The translations under genes and the position numbers were made by a program. From AP-15 sp963832875 (GTDB lineage Bacteria; Pseudomonadota; Alphaproteobacteria; ATCC43930; CGMCC-115725), in contig CAWHWB010000007.1 of the NCBI GenBank assembly GCA_963832875.1, positions 682,001 through 746,000 on the forward strand: 64,000 nt of DNA, written 5' to 3'. Shown here in pieces: positions 8,103 to 16,653 of the stretch. The notes under the pieces are model-generated. The model was given only the letters and a program-made list of their open reading frames with translations. It made no database searches and was not told the DNA's origin. Every line of letters begins with the position of its first letter. Position 1 is the stretch's first letter.

Positions 8103-9005
8103 CTACGGGCCGAATTTGCGACGAAGTCCTTCGGTAACGTGGTCGAGAAATAGGCGGACCTTGGGCGAAAGGTGCCGGCCTTGCGGATGCACAATGTGAA
8201 TGGGTATGGGCGGCGGCTCGTATTCGACGAGAACGGTTTGCAATCGGCCGGCCGCCGCATGGGGCTCGGCCTGATACGACAAGACACAGGTGAGCCCGAA
8301 ATCTTCGAGGGCCGCGTCGAGCGCCGCTGCGGTGGTGTTCACCACCAGCCGGGGCGCGACGGAAACGGATGTGACGCCACTCGGACGGTGGAACGACCAG
8401 CGGTTGGGAACAGGTGTGACGGCCGAGCACGCCACCACACTGTGATTCCCCAGATCGCGTGGCGTCGCCGGCAGGCCGCGGCGTGCAATGTATGCCGGCG
8501 TCGCGCAAACAACGCGTCGTACCTGCCCCGCTCGGACCGCCCGCAAAGTGGAATCCGGAAGCTGACCGATCCGGACGCCGAGATCGAGTCCGTCGTCCAC
8601 CAATGAGACGATCCGGTCGAGCAAAAGCAGCCGAACATCGACCTGCGGATAATCGTCGAGAAAGCTTCGCACGAGAGGGAGTACCTGGAGCTGGCCGAAC
8701 ATTACGGGTGCCGTGACATTGATCCAGCCTCGCGGCTCAACCCGCTCGGCGAACTTCACCGCCTCGAGTTCGTCATAGCTGGCCAGCAGGCGGCGGCACC
8801 CATCGAGATAACGCGCGCCGGCATCGGTCAGCGCGACTGAGCGAGTTGTTCGATTGAAGAGGCGGGTTTGCAGCCGCTCCTCGAGGGCCGCGACAGCCCG
8901 CGTCACGGACGCCGGCGATCGGCTCAATTGCCGCGCAGCCTCAGCAAAGCTCTGCCGCTCCGCTACGGCGACAAAGATCGTCAAGGCGTCAAGGCGGTCC
9001 TGCAT
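8103..9005 (-). CDS. LysR-family transcriptional regulator
   Basis: 300 residues from the ATG at 9005 (MQDRLDALTIFVAVAE). Residues 1-60 are the winged helix-turn-helix (SFAEAARQLSRSPASVTRAVAALEERL, then LFNRTTRSVALTDAG); the rest is the two-lobed effector-binding domain. It diverges from the hydrolase/dehalogenase operon at 9116, with 110 bases between the starts, the usual geometry for a LysR activator and its target. The inducer is unknown but is plausibly a substrate of that operon. The longer frame from 9065 would run into the shared promoter region and is not preferred. Confidence 0.9.
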   Translation of the reverse strand: MQDRLDALTIFVAVAERQSFAEAARQLSRSPASVTRAVAALEERLQTRLFNRTTRSVALTDAGARYLDGCRRLLASYDELEAVKFAERVEPRGWINVTAPVMFGQLQVLPLVRSFLDDYPQVDVRLLLLDRIVSLVDDGLDLGVRIGQLPDSTLRAVRAGQVRRVVCATPAYIARRGLPATPRDLGNHSVVACSAVTPVPNRWSFHRPSGVTSVSVAPRLVVNTTAAALDAALEDFGLTCVLSYQAEPHAAAGRLQTVLVEYEPPPIPIHIVHPQGRHLSPKVRLFLDHVTEGLRRKFGP

Positions 9006-9115
9006 ATTGTTGCGACGCTTGAAACAGAGAAACGCGATTTCGTTCAATTCAATTGCCGCCCGCAATGCGCATTTTCGCCCTGGAAGTCAACATTTCACGC
9101 AGCAAGGAGCCGCGC

Positions 9116-10027
9116 ATGCCCCCGATCACCTACCGTACGGTCGAGGTCGACGGTCTCAAGCTTTTCTACCGTGAAGCCGGTCGGGCGGACGCTCCGACAT
9201 TGCTCCTGTTGCACGGGTTTCCGACGGCCGGGCACATGTTCCGCGATTTGATACCACTTCTCGCGGACAGCTTTCATCTTGTAGCGCCCGACTTGCCGGG
9301 CTTTGGTCAATCGGACATGCCGCCACGCGATGCGTTCAAATACACGTTCGGGAACCTTGCCGAGACGATCGACCATTTCACCGAGGTCGTCAGGCTGAAA
9401 CGGTTCGCAATCTACATCTTTGATTACGGCGCTCCCGTGGGCTTGAGGATTGCTCTAAAGCACCCGGAACGCATCACCGCCATCATCTCTCAGAACGGCA
9501 ACGCTTATGAGGAGGGACTGAGCGACGCCTGGAACCCGATTCAGGCCTATTGGCGCGAGCCTTCTCAGGCGAACCGCGATGCGCTGCGGAATTTCCTGGC
9601 GCCAGAGACAACGCTTTTCCAATACACCCACGGCGTGTCAGATCCCTCGCTGGTGTCGCCCGATGGCCGCTCGCTGGATGACCACTATCTCGCCCGCCCG
9701 GGAGCACAGGAGGCGCAGCTCGATCTGCTTCTCGACTATGCCAGCAATGTCGCTCTCTACTCTGACTTCCACGCCTATTTCCGAAAGCACCGGCCGTCGT
9801 TTCTAGCGATCTGGGGCAAGAACGACCCGTTTTTCCTCCCCGCGGGAGCCGAAGCGTTCAGGCGCGATATTCCGAACGCCAATGTCCGCTTCCTCGATAC
9901 GGGCCACTTTGCGCTGGAGACGCATGCGGCCGAAATCGCCGCGGCGATCCGGGACTTTCGGGTTGTCGGCATCAGGTCCACAGAACCAGTGGCTGGCGAC
10001 GGGGCGGCAGGAATCGCAAGACAGTAA
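9116..10027 (+). CDS. Alpha/beta hydrolase of haloalkane-dehalogenase / epoxide-hydrolase type
   Basis: 303 residues, start ATG 9116 with AAGGAG seven bases upstream. The fold markers are HGFPTAGHMF (oxyanion region), a nucleophile elbow FDYGAPVG with Asp rather than Ser, a charge-relay Asp in WGKNDPFF and the catalytic His in DTGHFALE. An Asp nucleophile is what haloalkane dehalogenases and epoxide hydrolases use to form an ester intermediate. It is the first gene of a co-directional set with a haloacid dehalogenase, a second hydrolase and a flavoprotein, controlled presumably by the divergent LysR protein. The exact substrate cannot be read from sequence. Confidence 0.85.
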   Translation: MPPITYRTVEVDGLKLFYREAGRADAPTLLLLHGFPTAGHMFRDLIPLLADSFHLVAPDLPGFGQSDMPPRDAFKYTFGNLAETIDHFTEVVRLKRFAIYIFDYGAPVGLRIALKHPERITAIISQNGNAYEEGLSDAWNPIQAYWREPSQANRDALRNFLAPETTLFQYTHGVSDPSLVSPDGRSLDDHYLARPGAQEAQLDLLLDYASNVALYSDFHAYFRKHRPSFLAIWGKNDPFFLPAGAEAFRRDIPNANVRFLDTGHFALETHAAEIAAAIRDFRVVGIRSTEPVAGDGAAGIARQ

Positions 10028-10046
10028 AACAAATCCGGGTAAGCAG

Positions 10047-10741
10047 ATGGTTGCTCTTCCTCTAATCGTCTTCGACGTCAATGAGACGCTGCTCGATCTC
10101 ACGACCATGGAGCCGATTTTTGAGCGTATCTTCGGCGACAATGGCGCCATGCGCATTTGGTTCGCTAATTTGATTTTGTATTCCCCAGCTCTGACGGTAG
10201 CTGGATGCTATGTGCCCTTCACGGATATCGGTTCGGCCGTGATGAAAATGCTGGCGGACACCCGCGGTATAAGGATCGAGGATACCGATAAGCAGGAACT
10301 GGTTGAACATTCTCGACGATGCCTCCTCACCCGGAGGTGCCTAGAGCCCCTCAGAAGCTCCGCGCGGCAGGATTCCGGCTGTTCAGGTTGACAGACAATT
10401 TGCTTGAGGTGCAGACGCGTCAGCTCGAACACGGCGGGATTGTCGATTTCTTCGAGCGTCGTTTTAGTGCAGACGGCGTTAAGCATCACAAGCCCTCGCG
10501 GCAGGCCTATGCCTATGTTGAGAGGGAACTCGGGGTTGACCCGTCTCAGCTGTGTCCTATCGCCTGCCATACATGGGACACCCTTGGCGCCGTCGCTGCG
10601 GGCTGGACGGCAGCCTTGATCAAGCGGGTGGGCAGCGACGTCTTGGGAGTGGGTCCGCAGCCGCAGATCGTCGGTCCAAACTTGGACGATGTTGCCGATC
10701 AGCTGATCGCGCAGCACGCGGAGAGAACCAATGTCGCATGA
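10047..10741 (+). pseudogene. Haloacid dehalogenase type II, broken by a frameshift
   Basis: The HAD nucleophile motif VFDVNETLLD sits at the N-terminus (start ATG 10047). The first frame runs well into the cap domain (DKQELVEHSRR) and then diverges. The family sequence resumes in the +2 frame at 10319 (PPHPEVP, then GFRLFRLTDN, HKPSRQAY, HTWDTLGA). Restoring one base near 10317 joins the two into a normal ~230-residue L-2-haloacid dehalogenase. The catalytic Asp, Thr/Asn and Lys motifs all survive, so the break is recent or a sequence error. It ends 11 bases inside the next gene. Confidence 0.8.
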
Positions 10742-11426
10742 GAATGTGAGTGTCGTCCTGGTGCACGGAGCTTGGGCTGACGGATCGAGCTGGGCCAAAG
10801 TCATCGGGCCGCTGGCCGCACAAGGCGTCCGGGTGCTCGCGGCTCCGCTGCCGTTGACCTCGTTTGCCAAGGATACCGCGGCCGTTGAGCGCACGCTGGA
10901 GCGAGTTTCGGGGCCCACCGTTCTCGTGGGGCATGCCTACGCTGGAGCCGTGATCGCGGCTACACGCGATGAGAAGGTGAAGGCGCTTGTTTACGTCTCC
11001 GGCCTTGCTCCTGATGAAGGCGAGACAGTGGCCGATGTCTTCTATCGCACCGAGCCGCATCCGCTGGCGCCAAAGTTGGCGCCGGACAATCATGGACTGA
11101 TCTATCTGCCGGACGCAGCATTTGCCGAGGCGTTCGCGCAGAATGCCTCGGCTGATGAATTGGCGCTGCTCTCCGCGGTTCAGCGGCCGATCTCGCCGGC
11201 ATGCATCACGGTGCCGGTAAATCGTCCACTCTGGAAAGACCGCCCGACCTGGTTTCTCATGGCGGAGCAGGACCGCATGATCGTGCCCGACACGCAACGG
11301 TTTATGGCGGAGCGGATGGGAGCCCGGGTGCGGACGCATCCGGTAGACCACACGCCAATCGTTACCGCGCCTGGCCTCGTCGTCGACATCATATGCGAGG
11401 CCATTGGGGAGGCGATCAGCGGGTGA
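10731..11426 (+). CDS. Alpha/beta hydrolase with altered nucleophile elbow
   Basis: 231 residues. The N-terminus VVLVHGAWADGSSW is the oxyanion-loop of small alpha/beta hydrolases, and the C-terminal His lies in PVDHTPIV. The elbow, normally GHSxGG, reads VGHAYAGAV: the nucleophilic Ser is Ala. I recall similar variants in relatives, so this may be a subfamily with a different mechanism or a non-catalytic role rather than a mutation. It overlaps the preceding gene and is followed after 36 bases by the flavoprotein gene, so the four are probably one operon. Confidence 0.8.
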   Translation: MSHENVSVVLVHGAWADGSSWAKVIGPLAAQGVRVLAAPLPLTSFAKDTAAVERTLERVSGPTVLVGHAYAGAVIAATRDEKVKALVYVSGLAPDEGETVADVFYRTEPHPLAPKLAPDNHGLIYLPDAAFAEAFAQNASADELALLSAVQRPISPACITVPVNRPLWKDRPTWFLMAEQDRMIVPDTQRFMAERMGARVRTHPVDHTPIVTAPGLVVDIICEAIGEAISG

Positions 11427-11462
11427 CCGCCTTCGACCGCGAGAATCGATAAGGGGATGCTT

Positions 11463-12863
11463 ATGCCTCAACCGGAACCGTTTGAAGTTTTGGTGGTTGG
11501 CAGCGGGTTCGGCGGGAAGCTGCTCGCTTGGCATATGGCGCAGTCGGGGCGGCGCACCGCCGTCGTCGAGCGCCGGTGGATCGGCGGCTCCTGTCCCAAC
11601 ATCGCCTGCCTGCCGAGCAAGAATGAGATTTGGAGCGCCCGGATCGCGCATTTGGCGCGCCACGCATCGGAGTTCGGTGCGGTGACCGGCCCGGTCACGA
11701 CCGACATGGCGAAAGTGCGCCAGCGCAAGCGCGACATGGTTGACGCCGAGATTGCGCTGCATCTGCGGAACTATCAGACAAGCGGGGCCGAGCTGATCAT
11801 GGGAACCGGCCGCTTTGTGGCCGCGAAAACCCTCGAGGTGCAGCTGAATGACGGCGGCACGCGGCTGCTGGCGGGCGAACAGGTTTTTCTCAATCTTGGA
11901 ACCCACGCGGCGGTCCCAAATGTTCCGGGGCTCGAGGCGGCGCGGCCGCTGACCCATATCGAGGCACTCGAGCTCGATTATCTGCCCTCGCATCTGATCG
12001 TGCTTGGGGGCGGCTATGTCGGTCTCGAACTGGCCCAGGCTTATCGCCGCTTCGGCAGCCGGGTGACGGTTGTTGAGACCGGGCGTCAGCTGATCAGCCG
12101 CGAGGATCCCGACGTCGCAGCGGAAGTGCAGCGCATCCTCGGCGACGAAGGCATCCAAGTCCTGTTGAGCGCCGAGACCCTCGACGTGCATGGCCGATCC
12201 GGAGAGGAAGTCAGCCTTCGGGTGCGCGCGACCTCCGGCGAGCAGCAGATCGCAGGTAGCGACATACTGGTTGCGGCGGGCCGCATTCCGAACACCGCCG
12301 GGATCGGGCTTGAAGAGGCCGGCGTCGAATTGGATGGCCACGGTTATATTCGTGTCAATGAGCGGCTGGAGACGACGGCGCCCAGTGTCTGGGCGATTGG
12401 CGAATGCGCCGGCAGCCCGCAATTTACGCACGTCTCGATCGACGACTTTCGGATCATCAGGGACAATCTGGCTGGGGGCCAGCGCAGTACGCGCGATCGA
12501 CTGGTGCCATACTGCATGTTCACCGAGCCTGCGCTCGCGCATGTCGGACTGAGCGAACGCGAAGCGCAGCAGCAAGGCCTCGTCACGCGTTTGGCACGGC
12601 TGCCGATGAGCGGTGTGCGGCGCACAGCGACGACGGGCGAAACTCAGGGCTTCATGAAAGTTCTGGTCGGCGGAAGTGACGACCGCATCCTCGGCTTCAC
12701 GATGATCGGCGCCGAGGCCGGCGAAGTGATGGCCGTCATTCAAACGGCGATGCTGGCAGACCTGTCATATTTGAGGCTGCGCGACGCCATTCTGGCGCAC
12801 CCGACGATGGCGGAGGGATTGGGTTCGCTGTTCGAGAATGTACCGCCGCGATCCGCTAACTGA
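11463..12863 (+). CDS. Class I pyridine-nucleotide-disulfide oxidoreductase (mercuric-reductase-like)
   Basis: 466 residues. An FAD-binding GSGFGGKLLA motif begins near residue 12, the redox-active cysteines are in GGSCPNIACLPSK (CxxxxC), an NAD(P)H-binding GGGYVGLELAQ is near residue 180, AIGECAG closes the FAD site, and HPTMAEGL near the C-terminus supplies the His-Glu pair of the partner subunit. All active-site residues of a flavin disulfide reductase are present. The ATG at 11463 is chosen over 11457 because AAGGGG ends at 11456. Substrate is unknown; the operon context suggests detoxification or reduction linked to dehalogenation. Confidence 0.85.
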   Translation: MPQPEPFEVLVVGSGFGGKLLAWHMAQSGRRTAVVERRWIGGSCPNIACLPSKNEIWSARIAHLARHASEFGAVTGPVTTDMAKVRQRKRDMVDAEIALHLRNYQTSGAELIMGTGRFVAAKTLEVQLNDGGTRLLAGEQVFLNLGTHAAVPNVPGLEAARPLTHIEALELDYLPSHLIVLGGGYVGLELAQAYRRFGSRVTVVETGRQLISREDPDVAAEVQRILGDEGIQVLLSAETLDVHGRSGEEVSLRVRATSGEQQIAGSDILVAAGRIPNTAGIGLEEAGVELDGHGYIRVNERLETTAPSVWAIGECAGSPQFTHVSIDDFRIIRDNLAGGQRSTRDRLVPYCMFTEPALAHVGLSEREAQQQGLVTRLARLPMSGVRRTATTGETQGFMKVLVGGSDDRILGFTMIGAEAGEVMAVIQTAMLADLSYLRLRDAILAHPTMAEGLGSLFENVPPRSAN

Positions 12864-13054
12864 GGGACGGCATTACCCCGGCGCCACTCATCGACGCGCG
12901 CTGGGTAACTCGGGGGACTCTTGCTGTGTCATGCGGGATATAAACCCCCGATGGCCGCTGGGGGTCGACCTCAGCTGACCGATCGTCTCCTGGCGAACGG
13001 CCGATATCGGCGCTAAAGCGTGGTTCGAAGCGATCCGCAAAGGTCCGCTGGCCC

Positions 13055-15238
13055 TTACGTGGTCGTCCCGCGCGTTGCGGGGCTGCGGCTTATGATTTGG
13101 TGGGCTTGGCGTTTGACGATCAGGGCGTCGACGATGGTCAGGCCCTGGGTTTGGGGGTGGAGGATGACCGGGTTTAGGTCGATTTCGTCGATTTGGTCGG
13201 CGTGGTCGGCGGCGAAATGGGAGAGGGCGGCGATCAGATTGGCGAGGGCAGTGCGGTCGGCGGGAGGGGCGCCGCGGACGCCGTCGAGGAGGGCGGCGCC
13301 GCGCAGCTCGCTGAGGAGGGCCTGGGCTTCGTCGGGGCCGATCGGCACCGGGACGAAGGCAACGTCGCGCAGCACTTCGACGTGGATGCCGCCGAGGCCG
13401 ACCATCAGCATCGGGCCGAAATCAGGGTCGCGGCTGATTCCGAGGATCATCTCGATCCCAGCCCACGCCATCGGCTGCACCAGAACGCCCTGGATCGCCG
13501 CACCAGGATGGGCGGCGGCGGCATTCCCCAGAACCCGCGCATAGGCCTCACGCACCGCCGCATCTCCCACGACGCCGAGCGCCACGGCCCCGGCTTCGGT
13601 TTTGTGGATGATGTCGGGCGACTGCACCTTGAGCGCCACCGCGCCGCCGATCCGGTCGGCCGCTGCAACCGCCGCATCGGCGGAGGTCGCCAGCGCCTCA
13701 GGCGGTCTCGGAATGCCGTAAAGGGCGAGCAGTTCCTTGGCCTCGTGCTCGGTCAGCACCGGGCCGGCGGCAGCGAGCGCGCGGGCAGTTTTATCGCGCA
13801 GAGCTTGTGGAGTTGCGGATGGCGCCGGATGCCGGCGGCGCTCCTGAAACCTCCCGTAGTCGACTAAGGCCCGGATCGCGCGCGCGCAGCTCGGCATCGA
13901 GGTGTAGCAGGGGATGCCGGCCTCGGCGAAAGCGGCCATCGCCGCCGGCGAGGCGCTGGTATAGGTGCATAAGAGGATCGGCTTGTCGGGCGGGCCGGGC
14001 ATCGCCGCCAGCTGGGTCGCGTGCCCCGCGGCGGTCGCCTCGTTGGCCAGCGAGCCGATCAAGAGGATCGTGTCGATCCGCTCAGATTGGCGCAGGATCT
14101 CGATGATCCGCGCATAGCCGACGTCGTGGATCGCCTGGGCGGTGGCATCGACCGGGTTCTGCGCCGAGGCGTAGGACGGCAGCAGCGCCAGGATGCGGTG
14201 CTGGATGTCGTCCTCCAGCACCGGTAATTCGAGCCCGTGCGCCGACAAGATGTCGGCCATCCACACCGCACTGCCGCCCGAGCCGGTGATGACCGCGACG
14301 CGGTTGCCGCGCGGCACCGGGCAAAACGAAAAGGCCGCGGCGACGTCGAGCATGTGGTCGAGATCGTCGCCGCGGATGATGCCGTGATGGCGGAAGATCG
14401 CGTCGTCGACGGCGCCGGCATGGGCGAGCGAGCCGGTATGCGAGGCCGCGGCGCGGCGGCCGGCGTCGGAGCGGCCGACCTTGGCGACGATCAACGGCTT
14501 GCCGGCGGCAGCCGCCTTGTCGGCGACGGCGCGGAAGCGATCGGCCCGGCCGATCGCCTCGAGATAGAGCAGGAAGATGTCGGCGCCGCCGTGGTCGAGC
14601 GCCCAGTCGACATAATCGTGGGCTTCGAGGATCGTCTGGTTGCCGGCGCTGACCTGATAGGTAAAACGCAATTGCCGGTCGCGCCCGCGGTTCAGAAATG
14701 CGAAGGTCAAGGCGCCGCTTTGGCAGCTGACCGCGATCGGGCGGCCATGCGGGGTCGCCGGCAGCAGGGCGCGCGCCGGATCGTGGAACACCGGGCTGAA
14801 GGTCGCGACGACGCGCTGCAATGGGTTGACCAGCCCCTCGGAATTGGGGCCGCAGAGAAGGATACCATGCTGTTCGGCGATGCGGCGCAATTCGAGGGCG
14901 CGAGCATGGGCCGCCTCGCCGCGCTCCTCGGCGAAACCGGAGCTAATCACGACCGCGGCGCGGATGCCGCGCCGGCCGCATTCGTCCAGGGTGCGCGGCA
15001 CCACCGCGGCCGGCACCAGGATGACCGCGAGATCGGCGGCCTCGGGCAGCTCGGCCACCGAGGGGTAGGTGCTGAGCCCCAGCACCTCGCCCTGGCTGCG
15101 GGTCACCGGGTAGATGCGGCCCGCGTAACCGTGACCGATCAGCGCCAGGGTCAGCCGGCCGCGCAGCGTCGCGGCATCGGCCGAGGCGCCGACGACGGCG
15201 ATGCTGTCGGGCGCGAGTAGCGGGCGAAGGTCAGGCAT
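13055..15238 (-). CDS. ADP-forming acyl-CoA synthetase (acetate-CoA ligase family)
   Basis: 727 residues. The N-terminal CoA-binding Rossmann domain starts at IAVVGASADA, followed by the succinyl-CoA-ligase-like domain with the region of the phospho-His (ASHTGSLAHAGAVDD) and a C-terminal ATP-grasp domain (EHEAKELLALYGIP, then VALKVQSPDIIHKTEAGAV). It makes acyl-CoA from a carboxylate, CoA and ATP, or the reverse. Two acyl-CoA dehydrogenases follow upstream on the same strand, suggesting a fatty or aromatic acid degradation group. A decayed copy of its 3' end lies at 7804-7975. The last ~14 codons (after KRQAH) differ from that copy. Confidence 0.9.
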   Translation of the reverse strand: MPDLRPLLAPDSIAVVGASADAATLRGRLTLALIGHGYAGRIYPVTRSQGEVLGLSTYPSVAELPEAADLAVILVPAAVVPRTLDECGRRGIRAAVVISSGFAEERGEAAHARALELRRIAEQHGILLCGPNSEGLVNPLQRVVATFSPVFHDPARALLPATPHGRPIAVSCQSGALTFAFLNRGRDRQLRFTYQVSAGNQTILEAHDYVDWALDHGGADIFLLYLEAIGRADRFRAVADKAAAAGKPLIVAKVGRSDAGRRAAASHTGSLAHAGAVDDAIFRHHGIIRGDDLDHMLDVAAAFSFCPVPRGNRVAVITGSGGSAVWMADILSAHGLELPVLEDDIQHRILALLPSYASAQNPVDATAQAIHDVGYARIIEILRQSERIDTILLIGSLANEATAAGHATQLAAMPGPPDKPILLCTYTSASPAAMAAFAEAGIPCYTSMPSCARAIRALVDYGRFQERRRHPAPSATPQALRDKTARALAAAGPVLTEHEAKELLALYGIPRPPEALATSADAAVAAADRIGGAVALKVQSPDIIHKTEAGAVALGVVGDAAVREAYARVLGNAAAAHPGAAIQGVLVQPMAWAGIEMILGISRDPDFGPMLMVGLGGIHVEVLRDVAFVPVPIGPDEAQALLSELRGAALLDGVRGAPPADRTALANLIAALSHFAADHADQIDEIDLNPVILHPQTQGLTIVDALIVKRQAHQIISRSPATRGTTT

Positions 15239-15250
15239 TAGCTGCCGGAC

Positions 15251-15375
15251 CTAAGTGCGTCCTTCGAGATGGCCGCTCCGCGGCCTCATCAGGATGAGGA
15301 AGTTCTTCAGGTTCCATCAGTAACATCCCTCATGCTGAGGAGCGCCAAAGGGCGGGTCTCGAGGCATCCGCGACT
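15251..15375. repeat. Intergenic palindromic repeat
   Basis: Between the acyl-CoA synthetase and the first dehydrogenase lies a sequence of the type often scattered in rhizobial and related genomes: CTTCGAGATGGCCGCT with CATCAGGATGAGG on the left and CCTCATGCTGAGGAGC with GGGTCTCGAGG on the right. The two halves are roughly inverted (ATGAGG against CCTCAT and CGAGA against TCTCG) and would fold into a long imperfect hairpin. Confidence 0.5.
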
Positions 15376-15389
15376 TCGATGCGGGCGTA

Positions 15390-16550
15390 TCAGCGCAGGC
15401 CGAGGCCGCGGGCGATGATGCCGCGCAAGACCTCGCGGGTTCCGCCCTGGATGGTCAATTTGGGGGCGATCAATGTGGTGTAGCGCAACGCCTCCTCGAA
15501 CCGGTCGTCATTGGTGTCGGGCTGCGCGTCGCTCGGCGGCGGCGCCAAGAGGCGCACCTTGTCGGGCAGCGCCTGCTCGAAATTGGTGCCGAGGTCCTTG
15601 ACCACCGCCGATTCGACCGCCGGCGTCTTGCCGGCCTGGAGCATGCCGGCGACCGACAACGACATGCGGCGCAGGGTGGCGAGGTGGGCGACCTGCCGGC
15701 CGATGCCCTCGGCCAGCCGCGCGTCAGGCTCGTCGCCGGCGACCCGGACCAGCTCGACCAGCGAGGACAGGGTCTCGATCCAGCGATCGGGGCCGCTGCG
15801 CTCATAAGCGAGCTCATCGGTCGCCTGCTTCCAGGCCATGTCGACCTCGCCGATCAGGTGCGAATCGGGCAGAAAGGCGTCGTCGAACACGACCTCGTTA
15901 AAATCGTGCCCGCCGGTCAGATTGATGATCGGGCGGGTGGTGATGCCTGAGGTTTTCATCTCGACCAGAAACTGGGTCAGCCCGTGCCGGCGGTTTTCCT
16001 TGGTCGAGGGCGAAGTGCGCAGAAGCGCGATCATGTAATCGGCCTGGTGCGCGTTCGAAGTCCAGATCTTGCGGCCGTTGACCAGCCAGCCGCCGTCGGT
16101 CTTGGAGGCACGGGTCGAGGCGGCGAACACGTCCGACCCCGAATTGGGCTCGGAGAGGCCGATGCAGAAGCACAATTCGCCCGACGCGATGCGCGGCAGG
16201 ATCTTCTGCCGGATCTCCTCCTGGCCGTAGCGCAGGATCACCGGGCCCGATTGCCGGTCGGCAGTCGAGTGGGCGCGGGTCGGCGCGTGCGCTGCCAGCA
16301 GCTCCTCGGTCACGACATAGCGTTCGAGCTGCGAGCGCTCATGGCCGCCATATTTCTTGGGCCAGGTCATGCCGATCCAGCCCTTGGCGCCGACCTTGCG
16401 GCTGAACTCGCGCGAGAAGCCGCCCTTGCCCCGGTGCGGGGAAAAGGTCCCGGCCTCGGCCTCGTGGGCCAGAAAGGCGCGGACCTCCTCGCGCAGTTCC
16501 GCAGCCTCGGGCGGCAGCTCGACCGGATCGAAACGAAAGCTGGTGGTCAT
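15390..16550 (-). CDS. Acyl-CoA dehydrogenase
   Basis: 386 residues, the normal length for this FAD enzyme. Signature blocks are CFCIGLSEPNSGSDVFA (FAD/substrate loop), WLVNGRKIWTSNAHQADYMIAL, and the C-terminal QGGTREVLRGIIARGLGLR (flavin-contacting helix). It oxidises an acyl-CoA to the trans-2-enoyl-CoA, passing electrons to electron-transfer flavoprotein. The catalytic Glu of the classic enzymes is not obvious at the C-terminal position, as in several long-chain or bile-acid-type members. The second dehydrogenase at 16654 lies upstream on the same strand, and such paired genes often form heteromers. Confidence 0.9.
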   Translation of the reverse strand: MTTSFRFDPVELPPEAAELREEVRAFLAHEAEAGTFSPHRGKGGFSREFSRKVGAKGWIGMTWPKKYGGHERSQLERYVVTEELLAAHAPTRAHSTADRQSGPVILRYGQEEIRQKILPRIASGELCFCIGLSEPNSGSDVFAASTRASKTDGGWLVNGRKIWTSNAHQADYMIALLRTSPSTKENRRHGLTQFLVEMKTSGITTRPIINLTGGHDFNEVVFDDAFLPDSHLIGEVDMAWKQATDELAYERSGPDRWIETLSSLVELVRVAGDEPDARLAEGIGRQVAHLATLRRMSLSVAGMLQAGKTPAVESAVVKDLGTNFEQALPDKVRLLAPPPSDAQPDTNDDRFEEALRYTTLIAPKLTIQGGTREVLRGIIARGLGLR

Positions 16551-16568
16551 CGATGCCTCTCAGTCGGT

Positions 16569-16646
16569 CGTCACCCGCGCCGGCGGGGGTTCCAGGGATA
16601 GCGACGGAACCTGCGGCTCCTGGGTTCCCGCTTTCGTGGCAATGAC
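16569..16646. repeat. Palindromic repeat (SRLRGNDG class)
   Basis: Two arms, GTCACCCGCGCCGGCGGGGG with TTCCAGGGA (16569-16597) and TCCTGGGTTCCCGCTTTCGT with GGCAATGAC (16618-16646), are roughly inverted around a 20-base spacer. This is the same class as the better-preserved element inside glyS at 61923-62004. It lies between the two acyl-CoA dehydrogenase genes. Confidence 0.55.
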
Positions 16647-16653
16647 GGATATT

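Noticed and set aside
10620..12743. A 707-codon minus-strand open frame opposite the hydrolase and flavoprotein genes
   Set aside because: It is antisense to two genes with complete active-site motifs, is His/Arg-rich without domain signals, and results from GC-rich codon bias.
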